Below, piece after piece: positions 1-7,000 of a stretch of DNA of 11,814 nt. Source of the DNA: Baffinella frigidus (taxonomy: Eukaryota; Cryptophyceae; Cryptomonadales; Baffinellaceae); contig MU647346.1 in NCBI GenBank assembly GCA_026770585.1, forward strand, positions 88,475-100,288. The letters are read 5' to 3'. The translations under genes were made by a program, and so were the position numbers. Position 1 is the stretch's first letter, and each line of letters begins with the position of its first letter. Under the pieces are notes generated by a model. The model was not told the origin of the DNA. It did no database searches and worked only from the letters and a program-made list of their open reading frames with translations.

Positions 1-39
<39 letters not shown>
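1..39. repeat. 5' terminal poly-G run (contig edge)
   Basis: The contig opens with 39 consecutive G, followed directly by ordinary mixed sequence from position 40. With the C-run at the other end this looks like an assembly boundary at a homopolymer rather than a biological end. Runs of 8-12 G or C also occur inside the window (for example 8739-8747, 8821-8830), so a real homopolymer that stopped assembly is plausible. Confidence 0.9.
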
Positions 40-40
<1 letters not shown>

Positions 41-74
41 GGAGGGAAGGTCTGGGCTCGCATGGCGTGGACTA

Positions 75-128
75 CAGGGGTACCTCGCGCATAAGAAACC
101 GCCCCCCCCTAGGACCCTTCAGTAGGTG
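75..128 (+). mobile_element. Half copy of a TA-flanked TIR element
   Basis: From 75 the sequence reads CAGGGGTACCTCGCGCATAA, then a C-run and CCTAGGACC, matching the left end of the complete elements at 9529, 10577 and 10853. It is preceded by TA (73-74), the dinucleotide that flanks the other copies. No matching right arm follows, so this is a truncated or solo terminal repeat; the right boundary given is approximate. Confidence 0.7.
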
Positions 129-178
129 CCCCGGCTGGTAGGACGCGTCCCCACTCAGGAGCGGCAGGTTGCCACTCA

Positions 179-316
179 CCACCAATCCTCACAGTCTGGG
201 CAAATCGGGAAAAACGGCTCCAAAAATCCCCTTGAAGGCCGTCGGATTCCGACGGCCTCCAAGGGGATTTGGTGTTTTTGACGTTTTCGATTTGCCCAAG
301 TTGTGAGGGTTGGTGG
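179..316. mobile_element. 138-bp foldback (inverted-repeat) element
   Basis: An almost complete palindrome. The left arm begins CCACCAATCCTCACAGTCTG and the right arm ends in its near reverse complement, GTGAGGGTTGGTGG. Arms share the blocks GGGCAAATCG and AATCCCCTT, and the axis is GGCCGTCGGATTCCGACGGCC near 238-258 (described here as two facing arms). Mismatches and small indels are scattered through both arms. This is the shape of a non-coding foldback MITE. No clear target-site duplication is seen. The minus-strand frame of the coiled-coil gene, if unspliced, would run into it and stop at 189. A very stable hairpin with a structural or regulatory role is an alternative. Confidence 0.75.
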
Positions 317-371
317 CACCACGCACGCCGGGCGGGAGGGAGCGGCGGATGGGCGAGGCACCGGGAGGGGG

Positions 372-448
372 GTAGCGTGAGGAGGTCAGCGGGGGGTGGG
401 AGGGGGTTACCGTGAGGAGGTCAGAGGGGGGTACCGTGAGAAGGTCAC
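372..448. repeat. Three-copy 18-nt repeat with splice-donor-like units
   Basis: Three copies of GTANCGTGAGGAGGTCAG-type sequence start at 372, 407 and 431, with unequal spacing filled by G-runs. On the minus strand two copies read CTCACG then GTA, which resembles a 5' splice site; the third has CTA instead. The repeat lies just beyond the candidate third exon of the coiled-coil gene. Confidence 0.6.
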
Positions 449-500
449 CCTCCCGCGCGGCAAGCACCTCCTGCACCCCGCGCAGCGCCGTGTCCCGCCC
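435..500 (-). CDS. Candidate third exon of the coiled-coil protein gene
   Basis: On the minus strand GGACCAG (acceptor-like) precedes a 66-nt stretch reading GRDTALRGVQEVLAAREG and then DLLT, followed by a donor-like GTACC at 434. The stretch is in phase 0 with the preceding exon and looks like more of the same charged helix. The donor that would join it to exon 2 is not clear: near 742-750 there is only an ACG|GTCCCG, or a GC-type site after CAG. It could equally be plain read-through of intron sequence. Confidence 0.3.
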
Positions 501-580
501 CTGGTCCATGCCCCCGCTTCCAACCATCAGCCCACGTGCAACACCGGTCAGGCGCGTCGCATCACCGCGGGGGGAGGCTT

Positions 581-617
581 TGGGTTTAGGGTTTGGGGTT
601 TGGGGTTTGGGTGCAGG
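581..617. repeat. Short telomere-like repeat, TTTAGGG orientation
   Basis: The plus strand reads GGGTTTAGGGTTTGGGGTTT and then another GGGGTTTGGG: one canonical TTTAGGG unit followed by TTTGGGG variants. It falls in the probable second intron of the minus-strand coiled-coil gene. Its orientation is opposite to the large CCCTAAA block at 5108-5905 when both are read on the plus strand. Confidence 0.7.
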
Positions 618-743
618 GTCTGGCAGTCGTGCTCCCAGAGCAGTTGCTCGGCGAGCCTCGCGGTGCCCGGGGGGATGCGGGGCGGGGTGGGGCGTTCCGA
701 GGCGAGGCGAGGCAAGGCGGGGCGATTGCGGGAGGGGCGGGAC

Positions 744-1163
744 CGTGGCCTGGCTGGCAGCATCTTTGGCGAGGGCCTCCTCCCTGGCACGGCCCTCAAC
801 GCGCACCGCGGCCAGCACCTCGTCGCGCATCACCAGCTCAGCCACCGTGCGCTTCACCTCCTCCTCGCGCCTCTCCGCCTCCTCCCGCGCCCTGGCCACC
901 TCCTCGTCCTTCTCCACCAGCGCGCGCCGCGCCGCCTGGAGCTGCGCCCGCACGTCCGCCAGCTCCGGCGAGAGGCGCTGCTGCGCCGCGTCCGCCTCCC
1001 CCGCGCGCGCCGCCAGCCCAACTGCCTCCTTCTCGGCGTCCCCTGCGCGCGCCCCCGCCTCCTCGAGCGCGCGGCGCAGCCCCTCGGCCACCTGCTCCCC
1101 GCGCGCGCGCTCGCTCGCCACCTCCTCCTCCCGCCCAGCCTTCTCCTGCCGCGCCACGCCAAC
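744..1163 (-). CDS. Coiled-coil protein, second exon
   Basis: This exon starts after a good acceptor (GACCCCAG on the minus strand) with VGVARQEKAGREEE and runs to about 744-750. The protein is a long uninterrupted charged helix rich in Ala, Glu and Arg, including ADVRAQLQAARRALVEKDEE and REEAERREEEVKRTVAELVM. There is no Pro or Gly break until the KDAASQ region, after which the frame becomes Pro-rich and non-helical, so the exon probably ends there. It joins the upstream exon in phase 0 across the intron 1331-1164. No catalytic domain is seen; the family (golgin-, kinesin-stalk- or myosin-tail-like) cannot be told from the helix alone. The 3' boundary is uncertain. Confidence 0.6.
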
Positions 1164-1331
1164 CTGGGGTCAGCGGTCTCCTAGGGCAAGAGAGAATCGC
1201 ACGAGACACTCTTCACAACAGACGGCCGTCTATCACTCGTCACGCCTGGGCAGCGATCCACTCAGCCACAGATAGCCTAGCATTCTAGCCAGCAGGGGTG
1301 CTCGTTGAATCGTGGCTGGGCAGACAACAAC

Positions 1332-1787
1332 CTGGGCGAGATTGTGGGCGGCCTCCTGCTTCTCGCTGGCCAGTTCGATCATCCTGCTGGCCTCCAGCTC
1401 GGCCTCGAGCTCCTCGCGCATCTGCAACACCATCTCCTCCGCAAGCTCCTCCGCCTGAGCCTGCATCCGCTCGTCCGAAGCCCGCTCGCGCTGCACCAGT
1501 GCGGCAAGCTTCTCGCGCAGCTCGTTCAGCTGCGCCGAGTGAGACTCCGACACGGCACCGTCTCTTGCCTTGGCCTCGCGGTCACGTTCTGACGTTTCCC
1601 GCAAGTCGCTGAGCTTGAGCTCTGAAGAGGCGATCTTCTCATCCTTGGACTGCAATGCGGCGTTGGCGCGGCCTTGCGCCGCGCGCGCGTCGAGCAGATC
1701 CTCGCACAAGCCTGCCACCTCAGTTTCCGCCTCTGTGAGAATCGAACGAAGCCGGTCCGCTTCGTTCTTTTCGTCGCCGACGCCCAT
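1332..1787 (-). CDS. Coiled-coil protein, upstream exon
   Basis: Reading from the ATG at 1787-1785 the exon encodes about 152 residues: MGVGDEKNEADRLRSILTEA onward, with SKDEKIASSELKLSDLRETS, ALVQRERASDERMQAQAEEL and EMVLQMREELEAELEASRMI. It is a classic heptad-type helix without a recognisable globular domain. The exon ends ...AAHNLAQ at 1332 with donor GTTGTTG. The joined product with the second exon gives roughly 290 residues of almost continuous coiled coil. The true 5' end is unresolved. The frame is open further upstream to 2021, but that part does not look helical, and helix-like peptides continue in other frames at 1788-1855 (see findings). A cytoskeletal, motor-stalk or vesicle-tethering protein would fit, but none can be named. 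Confidence 0.6.
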
Positions 1788-2547
1788 CCTCCAGGAGCGC
1801 CATGCGCTCTTGCCGGAGACTCCTCCTTTTGCAACAGCTGGAGCGCCGCCTCGCATCTGCCAACGCCCCGGAGGGAAGGCGTTGCTCGGCGGGCCGATCG
1901 CCTCGACCCGGAGCAGGATCGCCAGCAGAGCGAGCACACGTCCCGGGGTGCCGATGCTTTGCAGAAGCGCTCGTCGGGGGAAAGAACGCGGCCCCCTTCC
2001 CTTGTCACCAGCCGCAAGCATTGCCCCCCCGGCACGATGGATTTCCCCCCTGGGCGTGGCTGGCGGCAGTCGGAGTTATGGCCAGCCGGAGCGGCACAGG
2101 CTCCACCGTTTGTCTCAGCAGACAACCGGCGGAACCTCACGTCGCCACCGCTCGGTCGTCATCAGTTCCTTGTCAAGGGATCCTCTATGTCCTTGTCTTT
2201 GCCAGCCAGAGGAAAGACCGTTTCGTTTGCCTGAGAAAGAAATAGAGGCCCATAACCTGATAGATAACGGAATATCGCCAAAAGTCGGCAACTTAGATAT
2301 CCAAATTGACTTATCTTTTGCTCTTGATTTTCCAAAAGTTAACATTGCGGAAATTCCGCCAAAAGTTGACTTTGAGGATCGCGGCGCTGGGAGGACGCGG
2401 CGCAGGATCTTGGAACGCGAACGCGGGTCGGGCGTTCCTTCTGAACGGGAACGTTGATTTCGGGGGCGGTCGGATCCAGGACCGTGAACTTGCAAACGCT
2501 CATTCCTGAAACAGGTTTTCCCTCGCTCATGGTTGTGGGTACCTTGC

Positions 2548-2653
2548 GCTGGCTGTGGGGTTGTGGCGAGCAGAGGGCGTTGGCAGCTGCCCTTGGGAGG
2601 GCAGGAGGGCAGGTGCAACTTTGCTGGCTGTGGGGTTGTGGTGAACAGAAGGC
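2548..2653. repeat. Direct repeat, ~32-nt unit, two copies 74 nt apart
   Basis: GCTGGCTGTGGGGTTGTGG followed by YGARCAGARGGC occurs at about 2548 and again at about 2622. The spacer is G-rich with CTTGGGAGGGCAGGAGGGC. Confidence 0.75.
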
Positions 2654-2701
2654 ACGGGCTGGTGCCGGTGGGTGGGAAGCACCCACCGGCACCTGCCCGT
2701 G
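2653..2701. other. 49-nt perfect-arm hairpin
   Basis: CACGGGC (2653-2659) pairs with GCCCGTG (2695-2701), and GGTGCCGGTGGGTG (2661-2674) pairs with CACCCACCGGCACC (2680-2693). A single T-T mismatch separates the two helices and a 5-nt GGAAG loop closes them, giving 21 base pairs, mostly G-C. It lies upstream of THOC5 in the intergenic region. It could be a terminator-like, RNA or foldback structure; nothing indicates which. Confidence 0.75.
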
Positions 2702-2976
2702 GTGCCAGTGGGTTGGGAAGCGGCCCGTGAGATACCACCACTGACCACCTCCCCCACTCCTCTCTCCTCTCCGGGGCTACACCGCCAGGGGATAGGGCGT
2801 TTTCCCTCCCTCATGGTTGGGTTTCTCGCGGTCTGGGAGGTGCATGCTGTTTTTCTCGCGGTGCATGCTTCGTCCGAGCATATGGACGAATAATTGGCCG
2901 GCGCTGAATTTGGTCCTCGCGCAGGGGCCCTGCAGGACAGAACGTTCGCGGGGGCGTGGGAGCGCGCAGGCGAGGG

Positions 2977-3053
2977 GGTGAGGTGGGGAAGAGTTCCGGC
3001 GCTGTTGATCAAAGGGGTGGAGGTGAGGTGAGGGAAGAGTTCCGGCGCTGTTG
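2977..3053. repeat. Tandem duplication just upstream of THOC5
   Basis: GGTGAGGTG, then a variable G/A, then GGAAGAGTTCCGGCGCTGTTG appears at 2977-3007 and again at 3022-3053, about 45 nt apart. The duplicated part lies in the presumed 5' UTR or promoter-proximal region, 17 nt before the chosen ATG. The reading frame is open across it (an ATG at 2956), so a 38-residue N-terminal extension built from this repeat cannot be excluded. Confidence 0.75.
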
Positions 3054-3069
3054 GACGCGGATTGCCACG

Positions 3070-4071
3070 ATGCAGGTCGAGGGAACTGCCCTGTCGGAGA
3101 TTGCGGCGTTCTCGGAGACATGTTCGGAGCTGCGCGCCATGGTCACGCAGCTGGTGGAGGGCAAGCGGGGAGGCGGGAGCACTGAGGGGGGCAAGGAGAA
3201 GGGGCGCGACTGCCTCGTAAAGATGGCGGAGCTGCGCAAGGTGAACCGCGAGGCGCACCAGGCAGCTGACAGCATGCTGAAGATGGCTGAGTCAGAGCGG
3301 CTGAAGACGGACATGGTGAGCCAGCAGCTGCAGAACCTGCAGTACCAGAAGATCCACCTTTCGCGCGAGCTGCACCTGTGCCTGAGCTACAAGGGCACGG
3401 ACGGGTTGGAGGTGGTGACGGAGGACGATTTCGAGGCTGCAACGACTGCCGAACAGCGCAATGGCGAGCGGGGCTCGCATGCCTACGAGCTTCTGCGCCT
3501 CTCGCACGAGATGAAGAAGCGCGAGGAGCTCATCAAGTCGCTCAAGCAGAAGGAGCTCCGCCGGAAACTCTACGAGGGCAAGCTGTTATCGCAGCGCAAG
3601 TTCCTGGACGGGATGAGGGTGCACCTGGACGACATTTCCGACCGGGCGGAGCCAGTTCGGAAGGAGTTCAGCAAGGTGACGCCGATGGCCTCGCTGGAGC
3701 GCGACGACTCGTCCACGGCCGGGCTGCTCCCCGCGCCGCTCTACGCCATCTACTACCAGGCGCACGCGTACGAGGTGTGCTTCCTCGACACCTCCGTCAC
3801 GAGCATCGTGGGCGACACGGCCGACGCGATCGCCTACGTCAAGGCGCAGGCGGCGCTGCCCGCGCAGAGCTCGCGCGGGGGCGAGGGCGCGGCCACGGGT
3901 GGGGAGCGCAAGAAGCGGCGCCGCGGCAAGGGAGAAGAGGGCGAGGACGGGGACCGCGGGGGGCTGACCAAGGCGCATCCCCTGGCGGTGGCGGTCGAGA
4001 TTCCGCCCCGGGAGGGCGATGCCCTCTCCAAGAAGATCACCCTCACCTTCTCCTACCTCCCCACCCTCCAG
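3070..4071 (+). CDS. THOC5: THOC5 exon 1 (N-terminal half)
   Basis: This exon encodes about 334 residues. It begins [20 protein letters not shown], aligning with the family's first helix, and continues through two long helical stretches (about residues 50-100 and 140-195). The conserved LPAPLY block begins near residue 219. It ends with a basic nuclear-localisation-like cluster in a Glu/Gly-rich insert and the HPLAV...[10 protein letters not shown] strand region. The donor is CCTCCAG|GTCCCC, phase 0. Confidence 0.9.
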
Positions 4072-7000
4072 GTCCCCTCCCCTCTCCCTCCCAACCACCA
4101 CCCTCCACTGCCACCGCCTCCTGCCTGGGCCCTGCGTGCCTGGGCCCTGCGTGCCCGCGGTGCGTGCGGCGACGTGGGCGCACTGCTGCCAGATGGGCAA
4201 GTCTCCAGGACCGGGGTGCGATGCCAGGGTGCACCGCTGGACACTGGCAGGTGCGTGAGAGTGCATGGCCACGCAGCCCCCCTGCCTGACGCAACGTTGG
4301 TGCCGCATCGGGTGTGGGTGCGCGCAGGTGGTGACAGTGAAGCACATGGTGGGGGGCAGCGGCGGGGTGGCGGAGGCAGGGCTGTTGCAGGACCTGTTCC
4401 CGCACGACTCGGGCCTTCTCTCTCCTCTCGCGGCCAACGACTACCTCTTTGTCGACCCTGCCACCCGCCTCCCCCGCAGGTCCCGCCCTCGCTCCCTCTC
4501 TCCCTCCCGTCCTCCCTCCCTCCTTGATTGCCCCCGCTATCTGCCGTCTTTCCTTCGTCCCTCCCTCCCGCCCGCCCTTCCTCCCTCTCCCCCTCCCGCC
4601 CTCCCTCCCTCCCTCCCTCCCGCCTTGCTTGCCCCCACCCGCTCACCTCCCTGCCTCCATCCATCCCTCCCTGCCAGCCAGCGCCTCCTGCAAGCTAGAA
4701 GCTGCTGGAAATAGTCTAGAACCTGTTCGTAAATATCCCGAAGCTCTGTCGGAATTTGCGCAGAGTTCTTGCAAAGAAAACGCAAGGCCCATTTCTCAAA
4801 AAAATACAAGTAGACTGAGTTCGCACCGTTTGTACTTGCCCATTCCCCCCCAATGTGTAGACGTTTCCCCCTCAGCCTCTGCGACGATAGACGTTTCCCA
4901 CCCAGCCTCTAAACCGATTCCCACCAGGTTTTAGCGTTTTGCCACCAGCTTGGAGACATGTCCCAGCAGCTTCTAGATACGTTTCTCGGCAGCCTTGCGC
5001 CAGGAGAGGCACCGCACGCGACCAGAACAGTCTGTCCGGCAGTCAGCCATGTGGAGCAATCCACCTGCCGCGCACCTTTGTTGGATGCCGGTGAGTAACG
5101 CAGTGTGTCAACCCTCAACCCCAGACCCTGAACCCTGAACCCTGAACCCTGAACCCTGAACCCTAAACCCTAAACCCTAAACCCTAAACCCTAAACCCTA
5201 AACCCTAAACCCTGAACCCTAAACCCTAAACCCTAAACCCTGAACCCTGACCCCTCAAACCTAAACCCTAAACCCTAAACCCTAAGCACCCCAAACACTA
5301 AACCCCAAAACCTAAACCCCACGCACTAAACCCTAAACCCTAAACTCTAAACCATAAACCCTCAACCATAAACCCTAAACCTTCAACCCTGAACCCAAAA
5401 ACCTGAACCCTAAACCTAAAACACTTAACACTGCACACCAAAAACTAAATCCTTAACCATAAACCATCAACCCTAAACCGCAAACACTAAACACTAAACA
5501 CTAAACCCTAAACCCCAAACCCAAAATCCTAAAACCCTAAACCCTGAACAATAAACAATAAACAATGAACACTAAACCCTAAACCCTAAAACCTGAACCG
5601 CAAACACTGAACCCTGAACCCTAAACCCTGAACTCTAAACCCTAATTTATAATCCCTAAATTATAAACCCTCAACCCTAAACCCAAAACCCTAAACTCAA
5701 AACCCTAAATTAAACAACCCAAACCCTAAATTATAAACCCTACACCCTCACCCTAAACCCTGAACTCTGAACCCTGAACCCTAAACCCTAAAACCTGAAC
5801 CCTAAGCCCTGAGCCCTAAGCCCCACGCCCTAAGCCCTAAGCCCCAAGCAACACGCCCTAAGCAATAAGCTATAAACCCTAAAGCCCAAACCCGAAACCT
5901 GAAACCGCAAACCCCAACGCAGGTTCAGCGACAAGGCGACGAGCGGGCGGGCGTACAGGTGGGCGCAGGGGCTAGGGTGCCTGGTGTTCCCGCCGCGGCC
6001 GTCGGGCGATCCGCAGGCGAAGCAGGCCCCGCAGGTGCAGGTCTCGCCGCCCTTCGCGGACGTCTTCGCGGCAGTGCGGGCGCGCGTCTCGCTCTCCGCT
6101 CAGGTCCCGACCGCCTCCCTCCGACACCCTCCGACACCCTCCGACACCCTCTGACACCCTCCGCCACACCCGCCGACACTCCCACGGACCGGCACTGTTT
6201 GCCAGCCTCCGCTACTGCCAGCCTGCCTGCGCCGCCTGCGCCGCCCCCTACACCGTGAGCACAAGCCTCCTCCAACAACCTCACTTCCCACAACCCTCCG
6301 CTAACAAGTCCAGCTCTCAAACCAAGAACACGTAACCTCAACCTCAACCCCGAACCTCTGGGACCCAATCCCTGAACCTTTCCCATTAACCTGCATACCC
6401 AGGTAGGTAGGTAGGTAGGTAGGTAGGTAGGTAGGTAGGTAGGTAGGTAGGTAGGTAGGCAGGTAGGCAGGAATGTAGGCAGGTGCGTAGATAGGTAGGT
6501 AGGTAGGTAGGTAGGTAGGTAGGTAGGTAGGTAGAAAGGTAGATAGGTAGGTATGTAGGTAGGTAGGTAGGTAGGTAGGTAGGAGGTAGGTAGGTAGACG
6601 AGGAGCGTTGACGGTGACTGAGCCTGAGACCCAGGTGGCGCTTGCAAGACGCCTCAGGTTCCACATCAGGCTCTTTGAAGAATGCTGACGCTGCTCGCTG
6701 GCAGGCTTGCTGATTCCATGCTTCCGTGCAAAAACGTGCGGGAGCGTGGGGAGGGAGAGCGGCGCCGACTGATAGGAAGCTCGCGCGGCTGACTGCGTGG
6801 TTGCTTGCTTGCGGGTGGATGATGAGAGAGAGGGACGCTAACTGGCAGCCATCCCTCTCGCGCGGTGCGGCCTCAGGTGAAAGCGACGCTGCGCTCGCTG
6901 GAAAAGGTTTCCAAGGGGCTGCCCGAAGTGCCGGGGATCGCGGAACTCTCTCCCAACGGCGTCTCCCTCGAGAGCCTCAAGGACGTCACCGCCGAAGTGC

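Larger units (their letters stand above)
1788..3069. promoter_or_regulatory. Divergent intergenic region between the coiled-coil gene and THOC5
   Basis: About 1.3 kb separates two genes pointing away from each other, so promoters for both should lie here. I see no convincing TATA box. A less GC-rich block (about 2220-2380) holds three CCAAAAGT motifs (2278, 2332, 2359) and the inverted repeat GCGGAAATTCCGC (2347-2359). The reverse complement at that place, TTTTGGCGG, fits the plant/animal E2F core WTTSSCSS. Further along are minisatellite copies, a hairpin (2653-2701) and a duplicated block just ahead of the THOC5 start. The function assignment is positional inference only. Confidence 0.4.

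Noticed and set aside
593-1288. Plus-strand Ala/Pro/Arg-rich ORFs over 396-1288
   Set aside because: Low-complexity antisense shadows of the minus-strand coiled-coil exons; the minus strand gives a coherent heptad-like helix with matching splice phases.
3378-4289. 303-codon plus-strand ORF overlapping THOC5 exon 1 in another frame
   Set aside because: Gly/Arg/Ala-rich GC shadow; the overlapping frame carries the conserved THOC5 blocks.
4072-4527. Continuation of the first THOC5 ORF beyond 4071 to a stop at 4525-4527
   Set aside because: Family similarity ends exactly at the donor CAG|GTCCCC, after which the frame turns to Pro-rich intron translation; similarity resumes at 4328 in another frame.
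5108-5905. True chromosome end (telomere) with THOC5 as a subtelomeric gene
   Set aside because: In-frame THOC5 exons lie on both sides of the array and the units are degenerate, so it is interstitial as assembled.
6301-6666. Minus-strand frames encoding long Thr-Tyr-Leu-Pro repeat proteins
   Set aside because: They are translations of the TAGG microsatellite in THOC5 intron 3, present in all three frames with the same repeat.
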